64,000 nucleotides of DNA. Source: Caldovatus sediminis (GTDB taxonomy: Bacteria > Pseudomonadota > Alphaproteobacteria > Acetobacterales > Acetobacteraceae). Positions 33,754 to 44,334 of the stretch are shown in pieces (within the stretch, counting starts at the first letter, position 1; every line of letters begins with the position of its first letter). The notes beneath the pieces are model-generated. The model ran no database searches. It worked only from the letters and a program-made list of their open reading frames with translations, and was not told the origin of the DNA. The DNA lies in contig NZ_BMKS01000004.1 in assembly GCF_014644455.1 (NCBI RefSeq), positions 310,001-374,000 of the forward strand, written 5' to 3'. A program made the position numbers and the translations under genes.

Positions 33754-34530
33754 ATGACGGGCACGGCGATGCCGGCCGTGCTGGTGGTGGAGGACGATCC
33801 CTTCCAACGCCAGACGGTGGAGCAATACCTCGCCATGCAGGGCCTGAGGGTCGCCGCCGTGGGCGACGGCGCCGCCTTCCGCGCCGCCGTGGAAGCGACG
33901 ATGCCCGACGTCGTCCTGCTCGATGTCGGCCTGCCGGGGGGCGAGGATGGCTTCGCCCTGGCGCGCTGGCTGCGCGGCCGCAGCGCCCGGGTGGGCATCA
34001 TCATGCTGACCGCCGCCGGCGACCTGGTGGACCGGGTGGTCGGCCTCGAATCGGGCGCCGACGACTACATCCCGAAGCCCTTCGAGCCGCGCGAGCTGCT
34101 CGCCCGCGTCAAGGCCGTGCTGCGGCGCAGCGGCGGGGGCGCCGCCGTCCCCGCCGTTGCTCCGGGCCCTGGCGTTGCCGAGACCGCCGGGCCGCAGCGC
34201 CCCGCCCTGCCGCCCGACTGCGTCGCCGTCGGCGCCGCGCTGCTGCACGTGACGCGGCGCGTGCTGATCCTGCCCGACGGCTCCGAGGCTCCACTGACCC
34301 CGAGCGAGTTCGCCCTGCTCCACCTGCTCGTCCGGCACCCGAACCGCCCCCTGCAGCGGGACTGGCTGCTGGAGGCGACGAGCGAGGGCGAGGAGCCGGA
34401 GGCCTTCGACCGCTCGATCGACCTCCGCATCATGCGCCTGCGCCGCAAGGTCGAGCGCAACCCCTCCCGGCCGGAGGCGATCCGCACCGTCCGCGGCGTC
34501 GGCTACATGTTCGTCCCGCCCGGCGGCTGA
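33754..34530 (+). CDS. OmpR/PhoB-family response regulator
   Basis: A 258-aa regulator with an N-terminal receiver (acidic pocket EDD at 13-15, phospho-acceptor Asp57 in VLLDVGLPGG, T in MLTA, Lys in YIPKPFE). An Ala/Pro-rich linker leads to a C-terminal winged-helix DNA-binding domain (LTPSEFALLHLLVRHP ... DLRIMRLRRKVE ... IRTVRGVGYMF). GAGGGGG is about 9 nt before the ATG. It is divergent from the nine-PAS kinase and separated from it by an 11-bp-phased repeat array, which it likely binds. The pair resembles TorS/TorR-type phosphorelays (hybrid kinase plus OmpR-type regulator). Confidence 0.94.
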   Translation: MTGTAMPAVLVVEDDPFQRQTVEQYLAMQGLRVAAVGDGAAFRAAVEATMPDVVLLDVGLPGGEDGFALARWLRGRSARVGIIMLTAAGDLVDRVVGLESGADDYIPKPFEPRELLARVKAVLRRSGGGAAVPAVAPGPGVAETAGPQRPALPPDCVAVGAALLHVTRRVLILPDGSEAPLTPSEFALLHLLVRHPNRPLQRDWLLEATSEGEEPEAFDRSIDLRIMRLRRKVERNPSRPEAIRTVRGVGYMFVPPGG

Positions 34531-34559
34531 CGGCGCCGCGGCGGTTGGCGCGGCGGCGC

Positions 34560-35270
34560 TCAGGCGTCCCGGGCCCAGGCGATGGCGGCGCGCGCCAGGG
34601 CGTCGATCGTGTCCACGACCGGGAACGGAAGGGCGGGCCCGGCGGCGATGCCGAGCGGGATCTCCGTGCAGCCCAGCACCACCGCCCGCGCGCCGCGCGC
34701 GGCGAGCGCCCGCGCCGCCTCGGCGAGCGGGGCGTAGGCCGCGGCGACGCGGTTGGCCTTCACCGCGGCGATGGCCGGCGTGACCAGGCGCGCCATCTCC
34801 GCCTCGTCCGGCGTGAGGCAGGCGTGGCCGAGGGCCTCCAGCCGGTCCTGGTAGAGCCGCATGGCCAGGGTGCCGGCCGTGCCCATCACGCCGACCGGGC
34901 CGCCCGCGATGCCCTGGCGGCGCAGTTCCGCCGCCGCGGCGTCCACGATGTGCAGGATGGGCAGGGGCGTCGCCGCGCGCATCGCGTCGTACCAGCCGTG
35001 CGCCGTGTTGCAGGGGATGGCGACGGCGCCGCAGCCCGCCGCCTCCAGCCCGCGCAGCCCGCGCACCAGCCAGGGCAGCGGGTCCTCGCCGCCGGCGAGC
35101 CGCGCCGCGGTGCGGTCGGGCACGCGCGGGTCGGACCACAGCACCGCGGGGATGTGGTCCTGGTCGCGCTCGGCGGGGGTGAGGAGCGTCAGCCGAAGCA
35201 TGAACTGCGCGCTCGCCAGCGGCCCCATGCCGCCGAGCACGCCGAGGACGCGGGTCGCGGTCTCGTTCAC
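34560..35270 (-). CDS. Aspartate/glutamate racemase family protein
   Basis: A 236-aa cofactor-independent racemase. The two catalytic cysteines are in IPCNTAH and LGCTEIPL; GVLGGMGPLAS is the typical N-terminus of aspartate racemases. It should interconvert L- and D-aspartate or a similar acidic amino acid. The start is GTG 35270 with GGGGAGAGA about 9 nt upstream. It lies 47 bp after the acyl-CoA synthetase on the same strand, and the two are probably co-transcribed. Confidence 0.88.
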   Translation of the reverse strand: MNETATRVLGVLGGMGPLASAQFMLRLTLLTPAERDQDHIPAVLWSDPRVPDRTAARLAGGEDPLPWLVRGLRGLEAAGCGAVAIPCNTAHGWYDAMRAATPLPILHIVDAAAAELRRQGIAGGPVGVMGTAGTLAMRLYQDRLEALGHACLTPDEAEMARLVTPAIAAVKANRVAAAYAPLAEAARALAARGARAVVLGCTEIPLGIAAGPALPFPVVDTIDALARAAIAWARDA

Positions 35271-35317
35271 CTGCGGGTCTCTCCCCTCGCTCCCCTGCGG
35301 CGCCGCCCTGCCCGCGC

Positions 35318-36946
35318 TCAGTCGGGCAGCCGGTGGTCCCGGTAGTCCTCGCGCAGCTTGGTCTTGAGCAGCTTGCCGGTGGCGGTATGCGGCAGTTCCG
35401 GGACGAACACCACGTCGTCCGGCAGCCACCACTTGGCGACCTTCGGGCGCAGGAAGTCGAGCAGCGATTCCCTCGTCGGCGCCCGCCCCGGCTTGGGCAC
35501 GGCGAGCAGCAGCGGCCGCTCGCCCCATTTCGGATGCGGCACCGCGACCACCGCCGCCTCCGCCACGTCCGGGTGGCCGACCGCGAGGTTCTCGAGGTCG
35601 ATCGAGCTGATCCACTCCCCGCCCGACTTGATCACGTCCTTCGAGCGGTCGGTGATCTTCATGTAGCCGTTCGGGTCTATGGTCGCGACGTCGCCGGTGT
35701 CGAAGTATCCCTCGGCGTCGAGGATCTCCTCCTCCTCGCGCCGGAAGTAGCGCCGCGCGATGGCGGGGCCCCTCACCTTCAGCCGGCCGAAGGTCCTGCC
35801 GTCCCAGGGCAGCTCCCGCCCCGCGTCGTCGGTGATCTTCATGTCCACGCCGAACAGCGCGATGCCCTGCTTCTCCTGCACGTCGAGCCAGGCCTCGGCG
35901 TCGAGCCCCTCCGTCTCCGGCTTGCGGACGCAGACCGTGCCCACGGGCGACATCTCCGTCATGCCCCAGCCGTGGCGGACCTGCACCCCGTACTTCTCCT
36001 GGTAGGCCTTGGCGAGCGCGCGCGGGCAGGCGGAGCCGCCGATGATCGTGCGCTCGAGGGTCGAGAGCCGCCCGCCCGTCGCCTCCAGGTGCTGCAGCAG
36101 CATCATCCACACCGTGGGCACGGCGGCCGCGTAGGTGACGCGCTCCTCCTCCAGGAGCTGGTGGACCGAGGCGCCGTCGAGCCTCGCGCCCGGCATCACC
36201 AGCGCCGCCCCGGCGGCCGCGGCGGCGAAGGGGATGGCCCAGGAATTGGCATGGAACATCGGCACGATCGGCATCACCCGGTCGCGCGAGGACAGGCTCA
36301 TCACGTCCGGCATGGTGCAGGTGAGGGCGTGCAGCACGTTGGAGCGGTGCGAGTAGAGCACCCCCTTGGGCTCGCCCGTGGTGCCGGAGGTGTAGCAGAG
36401 CCCCGCGGCCGTGTTCTCGTCGAAGCTCGCCCAGGCGAAGTCGCCGTCCGCCTCGGCGAGCCAGTCCTCGTAGGGGATCGCGTCCGGCAGCCGGGTCGAG
36501 GCCGGCATGTGGGCGGCATCGGTGAGCAGGATGTAGCGCTCGACGTGCGCGAGCTTCGGCGCCAGCTCCTCGAGCAGGGGGACGAAGGTGAGGTCGGCCA
36601 TCATCACGCGGCTCTCCGCGTGATTGAGGATCCAGGCGATCTGCTCGGGGAAGAGGCGCGGGTTGACCGTGTGGTAGATCGCCCCGATCCCGGCGATGCC
36701 GTACCAGGCCTCCAGGTGGCGCCCGGTGTTCCAGGCGAGCGTCGCCACGCGGTCGCCGGGACGGATGCCGTCGCGCGCCAGGCGCTGGGCGACGCGGAGG
36801 GAGCGCTGGCGGGCCTCGGCCCAGGTCGTGCGGTGGATCGGCCCCTCCACCGAGCGGGTGACGATCTCCCGCCCCGGGTGGTGGCGGGCGGCGTGGTCGA
36901 TCAGGCGGTGGAGCAGCAGCGGCCAGTCCTGCATCAGCCCCAGCAT
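35318..36946 (-). CDS. Medium/long-chain acyl-CoA synthetase
   Basis: A 542-aa adenylate-forming enzyme activating a carboxylic or fatty acid with ATP and CoA. The P-loop-like motif [12 protein letters not shown] is followed by GWGMTEMSP, the hinge region [11 protein letters not shown], and the catalytic Lys near the C-terminus in [11 protein letters not shown]. Overall it resembles AlkK-type medium-chain synthetases. AGGGAGG precedes ATG 36946. The chain length of the substrate cannot be fixed from sequence. Confidence 0.93.
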   Translation of the reverse strand: MLGLMQDWPLLLHRLIDHAARHHPGREIVTRSVEGPIHRTTWAEARQRSLRVAQRLARDGIRPGDRVATLAWNTGRHLEAWYGIAGIGAIYHTVNPRLFPEQIAWILNHAESRVMMADLTFVPLLEELAPKLAHVERYILLTDAAHMPASTRLPDAIPYEDWLAEADGDFAWASFDENTAAGLCYTSGTTGEPKGVLYSHRSNVLHALTCTMPDVMSLSSRDRVMPIVPMFHANSWAIPFAAAAAGAALVMPGARLDGASVHQLLEEERVTYAAAVPTVWMMLLQHLEATGGRLSTLERTIIGGSACPRALAKAYQEKYGVQVRHGWGMTEMSPVGTVCVRKPETEGLDAEAWLDVQEKQGIALFGVDMKITDDAGRELPWDGRTFGRLKVRGPAIARRYFRREEEEILDAEGYFDTGDVATIDPNGYMKITDRSKDVIKSGGEWISSIDLENLAVGHPDVAEAAVVAVPHPKWGERPLLLAVPKPGRAPTRESLLDFLRPKVAKWWLPDDVVFVPELPHTATGKLLKTKLREDYRDHRLPD

Positions 36947-37052
36947 GGACGCGAACCTCCCTGACGATCCGGCCCCGGCGCGGCCGGCAGACGGCGCGGA
37001 TTAAGGCCCAGCCGGCCCCTCCGCGCCAAGGGGGGCGCGCGCGATGCGCGGG

Positions 37053-37081
37053 TTGCGACGCCGCGCCGCCGCGCTCATCTT
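37053..37081 (+). promoter_or_regulatory. Candidate peroxiredoxin promoter
   Basis: TTGCGA, 17 bp, CATCTT; the -10 ends 64 bp before the ATG. The -10 resembles TATCTT before gabD. Confidence 0.4.
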
Positions 37082-37145
37082 AGCGCTGCCCCGGAGGCGG
37101 GCGGGAACCCAATTCCGGACCGGAACAATCGAGGAGGAGGGACTC

Positions 37146-37805
37146 ATGGCGCTCCAGCTCGGCCAGGTCGCGCCCGACTTCGAGGCCGACACGACGATGG
37201 GCCGGATCCGCTTCCACGAGTGGATCGGCGATTCCTGGTGCGTGCTCTTCTCGCATCCGAAGGACTTCACCCCCGTCTGCACGACCGAGCTCGGCTACAT
37301 GGCCAGGCTCATGCCCGAGTTCCAGAAGCGCAACGTCAAGATCATCGGCCTCAGCGTCGATCCGGTCGAATCCCACAAGGGCTGGTCGAAGGACATCGAG
37401 GACGTGATGGGGGCCGCCCCGAACTACCCGATGATCGGCGACCCCGACCTCCGGATCTCCAAGCTCTACGGCATGCTGCCGGCGAGCGCCGGCGACACCT
37501 CGGAGGGGCGTACGCCGGCCGACAACCAGACGGTGCGCAACGTCTTCGTCATCGGGCCGGACAAGCAGATCAAGCTGATCATCGCCTATCCGATGAGCAC
37601 GGGGCGCAACTTCGACGAGATCCTGCGGGTGATCGACTCGCTGCAGCTCACCGCGCGGCGGAAGGTCGCGACGCCGGTGAACTGGCAGCCCGGCGAGAAG
37701 GCGATCATCCTCGCCTCGATCCCGGACGAGGAGGCGAGGAAGCTCTTCCCCCAGGGCTGGGAGGCGAAGAAGCCCTATCTCCGCTACGTGGACGTGAACG
37801 CCTGA
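37146..37805 (+). CDS. 1-Cys peroxiredoxin (Prx6 family)
   Basis: A 219-aa thiol peroxidase reducing H2O2 and alkyl hydroperoxides in the cytosol. The peroxidatic Cys45 is in DFTPVCTTE. The only other Cys (Cys32) precedes it and there is none in the C-terminal part, so it is a 1-Cys enzyme needing an external reductant such as glutathione. Length and the PVNWQPGEKAII segment fit Prx6. A very strong purine-rich RBS (GAGGAGGAGGG) lies before ATG 37146, suggesting high expression. A rhodanese gene starts 2 nt after it. Confidence 0.95.
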   Translation: MALQLGQVAPDFEADTTMGRIRFHEWIGDSWCVLFSHPKDFTPVCTTELGYMARLMPEFQKRNVKIIGLSVDPVESHKGWSKDIEDVMGAAPNYPMIGDPDLRISKLYGMLPASAGDTSEGRTPADNQTVRNVFVIGPDKQIKLIIAYPMSTGRNFDEILRVIDSLQLTARRKVATPVNWQPGEKAIILASIPDEEARKLFPQGWEAKKPYLRYVDVNA

Positions 37806-37807
37806 AC

Positions 37808-38227
37808 ATGGGCGCGGGCGTTCCCGACATCCCGCCGCGCGCCGCCTGGGAGGCGTTGCGCGACGACCCGCAGGCGGCGCTGGTGGATGTGCGCACCGAG
37901 GCGGAGTGGACCTTCGTCGGCCTGCCCGACCTCGGCGCGGCGGGGAAGCAGCCGGTATTGGTGCAGTGGCAGCTCTACCCCTCGATGCAGCTCAACGGCC
38001 ACTTCGTCGAGCAGCTCCGCAAGGCGGGGCTGACGCCGCTGCACAAGCTCTACTTCCTCTGCCGCTCGGGGGCGCGCAGCCTGGCCGCGGCGCAGGCGGC
38101 GCAGGCGGCGGGCTTCCCGCACGCCTTCAACATCGCCGACGGCTTCGAGGGGCCGGTGGACGAGGAGGGCCACCGCGGCACGCGCGGCGGCTGGAAGGCG
38201 GAGGGACTGCCCTGGCGGCAGCGGTGA
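37808..38227 (+). CDS. Single-domain rhodanese-like protein
   Basis: A 139-aa rhodanese domain with active-site Cys85 in FLCRSGARS. It begins with the usual LVDVRTEAEW strand and ends with GGWKAEGLPWRQ. It likely carries persulfide sulfur. It starts 2 nt after the peroxiredoxin stop, so a linked role in thiol oxidative stress or sulfur handling is probable. Confidence 0.92.
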   Translation: MGAGVPDIPPRAAWEALRDDPQAALVDVRTEAEWTFVGLPDLGAAGKQPVLVQWQLYPSMQLNGHFVEQLRKAGLTPLHKLYFLCRSGARSLAAAQAAQAAGFPHAFNIADGFEGPVDEEGHRGTRGGWKAEGLPWRQR

Positions 38228-38274
38228 AGCCGTAGCAGACTGGCCGCGCCCGGGCCCCGAGGAAGGAGGACGCG

Positions 38275-38745
38275 ATGGACGCGCCGCTGCCGCTGAAGAC
38301 CGAGTTCCTGTTCCGCATGTCGCTCGACGCCGGCGCGCCGCAGATGGTGGGCGGCGTGCGCGGCGGCGAGCTGCGCATCATCCCCGTGACCGGCGGGCGG
38401 ATCGAGGGCCCGCAGCTCAGGGGCGAGGTGCTGCCCGCGACCGCCGCCGACTGGCTGCGGGTGGAGCCGGACGGCACCGCGCACATGGACGTGCGCCTGA
38501 CGCTGCGCCTCGCCTCCGGCGCGATCGTCTACATGCACTACACCGGCCTGCGCACGGCCCCGCCCGAGGTGCTGGCGCGGCTGGCGCGCGGCGAGACGGT
38601 GGACCCCAGCGAGTACTACTTCCGCACCGCGATCCGGTTCGAGACGGGCGACGCCGCCTTCGGCTGGCTGAACCGGGTGCTGGCGGTGGGCGTCGGCCAG
38701 CGCCCGCCGGGCGGGCCGGTGTACGACGTGTACGCGGTGCGGTGA
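38275..38745 (+). CDS. DUF3237 domain-containing protein
   Basis: A 156-aa protein matching the DUF3237 pattern: GGVRGGELRIIPVTGGRIEGP, the DVRLTLR...GAIVYMHYTG core, and a C-terminal GW.N...VGVG segment. It should form a small beta-barrel. GGAAGGAGG precedes the ATG. Function is unknown; homologues often sit near aromatic or xenobiotic catabolic genes. It converges with the ABC transporter (21-bp gap). Confidence 0.88.
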   Translation: MDAPLPLKTEFLFRMSLDAGAPQMVGGVRGGELRIIPVTGGRIEGPQLRGEVLPATAADWLRVEPDGTAHMDVRLTLRLASGAIVYMHYTGLRTAPPEVLARLARGETVDPSEYYFRTAIRFETGDAAFGWLNRVLAVGVGQRPPGGPVYDVYAVR

Positions 38746-38766
38746 ACCGCCGGCGGCGGGGCGCGC

Positions 38767-39447
38767 TCAGCCCCGCCCCGCCAGCTGCCGGTTCTCGAGG
38801 CGGCTCAGCAGCCGCACCACCGGCCAGAGCAGCACGAAGTACACCACCGCCGCCGCGACGAGCGGGCTCGCGTTGTAGGTCACGCTCTGCGCCTGGCGCG
38901 CCTGGAACAGCAGCTCCGGCAGCGCCACCACGCTCGCGATCGAGGTCAGCTTCACCACCTCCAGCGTGTTGCTGATGAGGTCGGGCAGCACGTTCCGCAC
39001 CGCCTGCGGCATCACGACATAGGCCATCGCCTGGCCGCGCGTGAGGCCCGTGGAGCGCGCCGCCTCCATCTGCCCGCGCGGCACGCTCTCGATGCCGGCG
39101 CGCAGGATCTCGCCGTAGTAGGCGCCGGTGTTGAGGAAGAAGCCGATCGCCACTGCCCCCCAGGCCGGCAGCTCCAGCCCGGCGAAGGGCATGCCGGCGT
39201 AGATGAAGACCAGCAGCACCAGCGGCGGCAGCGCGCGGAAGGTGTCCACCCAGGCCATCAGCGGCCAGCGCACCAGCGGGTGCCGCACCGTCGAGAGCAG
39301 CGCCAGCACCGTCCCGCCGACCAGCCCGAGCGGCACCACCAGCAGCGACAGCAGGATCGTCTGCACGAGGCCCTGGACCAGGATCGGCGAGGCCTCGCGC
39401 ATGATCTCGAGGTTCAGGAAGGCGAGGGCGAAGTCCTCCCAGGACAT
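38767..39447 (-). CDS. Polar amino-acid ABC transporter permease (second)
   Basis: A 226-aa inner-membrane permease of the HisM/GlnP type with about five TM helices and the EAA loop (EAARSTGLTRGQAMAYVVMPQA) that contacts the ATPase. It starts 2 nt after the stop of the other permease; the two form the heterodimeric channel. It is the last gene of the SBP-ATPase-permease-permease operon. Confidence 0.92.
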   Translation of the reverse strand: MSWEDFALAFLNLEIMREASPILVQGLVQTILLSLLVVPLGLVGGTVLALLSTVRHPLVRWPLMAWVDTFRALPPLVLLVFIYAGMPFAGLELPAWGAVAIGFFLNTGAYYGEILRAGIESVPRGQMEAARSTGLTRGQAMAYVVMPQAVRNVLPDLISNTLEVVKLTSIASVVALPELLFQARQAQSVTYNASPLVAAAVVYFVLLWPVVRLLSRLENRQLAGRG

Positions 39448-39449
39448 GC

Positions 39450-40130
39450 TCAGCGCCTCCAGGCGAAGCGCGTCTCGACCCAGCGGCCGAACACCACCAC
39501 CGGGATGAACAGCACCAGGTAGGCCAGCGCGCCGAGGGTGAGCGGCGTCGGGTTGAAGCTGAAGGAGACGCCGGCATGCGCCGCGCCGAGGATCTCCTGC
39601 ACCGCCACCACCGAGGCCAGCGCCGTCCCCTTGGTGATCGCGATGGTGCGGTTGGTGAGCGGCGGGATGGTCAGCCGGATCGCCTGCGGCAGCACCACGA
39701 AGCGCAGCGTCTGGACGAAGGTGAGCCCGGTCGAGCGCGCCGCCTCCCACTGCCCCTTGGGGACCGAGGTGATGCCGGCCCAGAAGATCTCCTCGGCGAA
39801 GGCCATCAGCACCAGCGACAGCGCGAGCCAGGTCGAGGCGAAGCCGGAGAGCTGCATCCCCGCCGCCGGCAGCCCGAAGAACAGCAGCACGATGACGACG
39901 AGCGGCGGCAGCGCCCGGAACAGGTCCACCACGAAGATGATCAGCCAGTTCAGCGGCCGCACGCCGAGCGAGCGCACCAGCGCGAGCAGCAGCCCGGCGG
40001 CGAGCCCGCTGACGACGATCAGCAGGGCGAGCACCACCGTCAGCCGGAAGCCGTCCACGATCTTCGGCAGGTACTCCGCCGCCACACGGGCGTTGAGGAA
40101 GGAATCGGCGAAGCGTTCCCAGGCGGTCAC
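39450..40130 (-). CDS. Polar amino-acid ABC transporter permease (first)
   Basis: A 226-aa paralogue of the next permease, with the EAA loop EAARSTGLTFVQTLRFVVLPQA and DLFRALPPLVV. The GTG start at 40130 lies 4 nt after the ATPase stop. It belongs to the HAAT/His-Gln type importer family and sits in the inner membrane. Confidence 0.92.
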   Translation of the reverse strand: MTAWERFADSFLNARVAAEYLPKIVDGFRLTVVLALLIVVSGLAAGLLLALVRSLGVRPLNWLIIFVVDLFRALPPLVVIVLLFFGLPAAGMQLSGFASTWLALSLVLMAFAEEIFWAGITSVPKGQWEAARSTGLTFVQTLRFVVLPQAIRLTIPPLTNRTIAITKGTALASVVAVQEILGAAHAGVSFSFNPTPLTLGALAYLVLFIPVVVFGRWVETRFAWRR

Positions 40131-40134
40131 GGGA

Positions 40135-40878
40135 CTAATGGCGCTCGATCTGCGAGATGAAGGCCCGCGTGCGCTCGTGCCGCGGCGCGCCGAAGATCTG
40201 CTCCGGCGTGCCCTCCTCGACGACCAGGCCGTCGTCCATGAACAGCACCCGGTCGGCGGCGGCGCGGGCGAAGCCCATCTCGTGGCTCACCACCACCATC
40301 GTCATCCCGTCCTCGCGCAGCTCGCGCATCACGGCGAGCACGCCGCCCACCAGCTCCGGGTCGAGCGCGCTGGTCGGCTCGTCGAACAGCATCACGCGCG
40401 GCTCCAGCGCGATCGCGCGCGCGATCGCGACGCGCTGCTGCTGCCCGCCGGAGAGCTGGCTCGGGTAGTGGTCCGCCCGGTCGGAGAGGTGCACGCGCTC
40501 GAGCGCCACCCGCCCGCGCGCCTCCGCCTCCGCCCGCGGCAGGCCGAGCACCTTGCGCAGCGCGAGCGTGACGTTCCCGAGCGCCGTCATGTGCGGGTAG
40601 AGGTTGAAGCCCTGGAACACCATGCCGATGCGCCGGCGCGCCTTGTTGATGTCCGTGCGCCGGTCGAGCAGGTCTATCCCGTCGACGACGATCGAGCCCG
40701 CGCTCGGCTCCTCCAGCCGGTTCAGGCAGCGCAGCAGCGTGGACTTGCCCGAGCCGGAGGGGCCGATCACGAACACCAGCTCGCGCTCGGCCACCACCAG
40801 GTCCACGCCCTTCAGCACGTGCAGCGTGCCGAAATGCTTGTGGACGCCGCGCGCCTCGACGATCGGGCGGCTGGTCAC
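40135..40878 (-). CDS. Amino-acid ABC transporter ATP-binding protein
   Basis: A 247-aa ATPase with Walker [10 protein letters not shown], signature LSGGQQQR, Walker B VMLFDEPT, and switch His in VVSHEMG. It matches the GlnQ/HisP subfamily ([18 protein letters not shown]). The start is GTG 40878. It energises the two downstream permeases. Confidence 0.95.
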   Translation of the reverse strand: MTSRPIVEARGVHKHFGTLHVLKGVDLVVAERELVFVIGPSGSGKSTLLRCLNRLEEPSAGSIVVDGIDLLDRRTDINKARRRIGMVFQGFNLYPHMTALGNVTLALRKVLGLPRAEAEARGRVALERVHLSDRADHYPSQLSGGQQQRVAIARAIALEPRVMLFDEPTSALDPELVGGVLAVMRELREDGMTMVVVSHEMGFARAAADRVLFMDDGLVVEEGTPEQIFGAPRHERTRAFISQIERH

Positions 40879-40921
40879 GCCGCCGCATCCCGCCGCAGGC
40901 GCGGCGCGTTCGCCCCGGCCC

Positions 40922-41800
40922 TCACCCGCCGCAGCGCGGCGTGTGCGGCGTCGGGTCGTAGCCCGGCATGTCCGGCACGCCGTAGCCCGGGAAGACGATG
41001 TTCTCGGCCTGGTCCGGCCTCGGCCGGTTCCCGAACCACCGCTCGGACAGGCGCGCGACCGTGCCGTCGAGCTTCATGCACTCGATCACTTCCTCGACCT
41101 GGTTGCGCAGCGCCGCGCTGTCGCGCCGGAAGGGCGTCGCCCAGTGGAAGCGCGTGCCCGGCAGCACCCAGTCGGCCACGAATTGCGGCGTGCGCGAGGC
41201 GCTGTAGCGGATCACCGTGTTGCCCGAGAGGTTCGCGTAGGCCCGCCCCTGCAGCACCGCCTGCACCGCGTCCGGCTGGGTGTCGAAGGCGAGCAGCGTG
41301 AGGTTCAGCCGCTCGGCGTTCCGCGTCACCCACTGCTCGTAGGGCGTGCCCTTGTTGACGCTGATCGCCTTGCCGCGCAGGTCCTCCTCGGAGCGGATCG
41401 GCGGCGTGCCGCGGCGGATGCCGAACTGCAGCTCGGTCCAGAGGTAGCCCTCGGTGAAGAGCAGGTTCTCGGCGCGCTCGCGCGTCACCGTCGTCGGCGC
41501 GCAGAGGAAGTCGTAGCGGCCGGCGTTCAGCGCCGGGATCAGGCCGGAGAAGCTCGCCGAATCGATGACGATCTCGCGCCCCATGCGGCGCGCGACCTCG
41601 CGGAACAGGTCGATCTGGAAGCCCTGCACCCCGCCCTGGAGCGAGGGGAAGGCGTGCGGGGCGAAGGTGCCGTCCACGGCGCAGCGCAGCGGCGGCTGGG
41701 CCTGCGCCTGCTGGGCGGCCGCCGGCGCGGCGGCGAAGGCGGCGGCGAAGGCGGCGGCGGCCCCGGACAGGGCCGCGGCGAGTCGGGGGCGTCGCAACAT
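40922..41800 (-). CDS. Amino-acid ABC transporter substrate-binding protein
   Basis: A 292-aa periplasmic binding protein (SBP_bac_3). Residues 1 to about 30 are a Sec signal peptide: RRPRL, a long Ala-rich core, cleavage near AAAQQ. The mature part shows [30 protein letters not shown] and [11 protein letters not shown], typical of the family. Two Cys near the ends may form a disulfide. First gene of the operon; GGGAGA precedes ATG 41800. Ligand is unknown; polar or acidic amino acids are the family norm. Confidence 0.92.
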   Translation of the reverse strand: MLRRPRLAAALSGAAAAFAAAFAAAPAAAQQAQAQPPLRCAVDGTFAPHAFPSLQGGVQGFQIDLFREVARRMGREIVIDSASFSGLIPALNAGRYDFLCAPTTVTRERAENLLFTEGYLWTELQFGIRRGTPPIRSEEDLRGKAISVNKGTPYEQWVTRNAERLNLTLLAFDTQPDAVQAVLQGRAYANLSGNTVIRYSASRTPQFVADWVLPGTRFHWATPFRRDSAALRNQVEEVIECMKLDGTVARLSERWFGNRPRPDQAENIVFPGYGVPDMPGYDPTPHTPRCGG

Positions 41801-42017
41801 CTGTTGTCGTCTCCCGCTTGTGACATCGCGATCGGAGGACGATCCCAGAACAACCGGCCGATGGCAACCGCCGAGGGACCGCCGGCCGCGCCCGGCGCGG
41901 AACTGCCGGCGAGCCGCCCGCCGCCCGCCTGCCACGGAATTGCCCCATCGGCGTCGCGCCGCCGCCTTGGAGGCGGGCCAGGAAACGCGCGACCGAACCC
42001 GAAGGGATGCGGCACCG

Positions 42018-42272
42018 ATGCGCACGACCCGCGGCACGCTGCGGACCATCCTCGCCCTCGGCCTCGTCGTCGGGGGGCTCCTGCTCGACCTCATCCTCGT
42101 GGTGCTGATCCTCGGCGAGGGCTTCGTCCCGGGGCGCCTGCCGACCGGCCTGGCCGCCATCCTGGCGGTGCTGGGCGGGGCGATGCTGCTGACCGGCCTG
42201 TTCCTGGTCGAGCCGCGGCGGCCGGCGGCCGAGCTCGGGCACCGCGGCCGCCCGGCGCTCGCCCCGCGCTGA
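42018..42272 (+). CDS. Small two-TM membrane protein
   Basis: An 84-aa protein with a basic N-terminus, two hydrophobic helices (about 9-34 and 44-66) and a polar Arg/Pro tail. AAGGGA precedes ATG 42018. It is divergent from the SBP gene (217 bp of otherwise empty sequence) and convergent with mtnA. No recognised family. Confidence 0.6.
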   Translation: MRTTRGTLRTILALGLVVGGLLLDLILVVLILGEGFVPGRLPTGLAAILAVLGGAMLLTGLFLVEPRRPAAELGHRGRPALAPR

Positions 42273-42321
42273 CCGCGCCGCGCGCCGGGACCGGCCGCGG
42301 CACGGGGCGGGAGGGGACGGT

Positions 42322-43419
<1,098 letters not shown>

Positions 43420-43800
43420 GGCGACATCCTCGTGAATCTGCGGGCTCTCCGGCCCTCCGCGGCGTGCCGGCGCGGCGAGCACCGCGTGCCGCGCGGGAAT
43501 ACTCCCACTGGAGGCGCAGCGCCTCCCGCCCCGGTGCGGGGGTGGTGCAGTTCCCGGTCGCGATGTCGGCCGGGAGGGTCCGGACGAAGGAGACCGCCAG
43601 GTTCGCCGCCATCCGCAGCGTCGCCATGAGAGCGAGGGCCGAGGGACAGGCCGCGCGCCGCCCGGCACCGGCGACAGCGCCGTCTGGGTCACCGCCGGGA
43701 TTCCCAGAAGCCTCACGTCCATGTGCTCGGGCTTGCCTCCGGATGGGCGGGGCAGCGCGCGGCGCGGCGCGGGGTTGGCCGCCGGAGGCGGGACGGCGGC
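43420..43800. other. Intergenic region, no supported gene
   Basis: 381 bp between mtnA and the UPF0262 gene. Frames are open on both strands because of high GC, but none has an RBS or recognisable protein. A minus-strand frame from an ATG at about 43626 reads into mtnA and was not accepted. I see no clear promoter. Confidence 0.4.
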
Positions 43801-44334
43801 TCAGACCCTCTGGTGCAGCGCACAGACCAGCGTGAACAGGCGGCGCGCCGTCTCGAAGTCCACCGCGACCCGCCCCTTCAGCCGCTCGGCGAGGATCTCG
43901 GCGCCCTCGTTGTGCAGGCCGCGCCGGCCCATGTCGATGGCCTGGATGCGGGCCTCGCCCTGGTGCTCGGCCACCGCGCGCTCGTGGCTCTCGACCACCA
44001 TCTGGTAGTCCTTGATCAGCCTGCGGAACGGGCCGAGCGCCAGGGCGACGGCGCGCAGCGGCCGGCCGTCCTGCCCATCCCGGATGTCGAGCACGAGGCG
44101 TCCGTCGCGGAGCCACAGGCGCAGGGCGAAGGGGCCGGGGCGCGGCACGCCGGCGGGACGGAAGCGGTTGCCGCAGAGCAGGTCCCGGACCGCCTGACGA
44201 CGATCTGCCTCGGCATAGGGGCTGGGCGGCGGCGCCGCCTCGGGCAGCTCGATCCGGATCAGGTCGCACGGCGGCTGGGCGGCGGACTCGCCCGCGCCGG
44301 CCGGCGCCGGGTCGGCCAGGCGCCGGTCAGGCAT
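43801..44334 (-). CDS. UPF0262 family protein
   Basis: A 177-aa alphaproteobacterial protein of unknown function. The C-terminal half is highly characteristic: PFRRLIKDYQMVVESHERAV, IQAIDMGRRGLHNEGAE and FETARRLFTLVCALH. The N-terminal 25 residues are a Pro/Ala-rich extension. Its start lies inside the end of the DUF983 gene (8-nt overlap), so the two are co-translated. Confidence 0.92.
   Translation of the reverse strand: MPDRRLADPAPAGAGESAAQPPCDLIRIELPEAAPPPSPYAEADRRQAVRDLLCGNRFRPAGVPRPGPFALRLWLRDGRLVLDIRDGQDGRPLRAVALALGPFRRLIKDYQMVVESHERAVAEHQGEARIQAIDMGRRGLHNEGAEILAERLKGRVAVDFETARRLFTLVCALHQRV

Noticed and set aside
43464-43835. Plus-strand ORF of 123 codons, and a minus-strand frame from about 43626
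   Set aside because: Both are Arg/Ala/Pro-rich, have no RBS, and overlap or read into mtnA or UPF0262. No recognisable fold.
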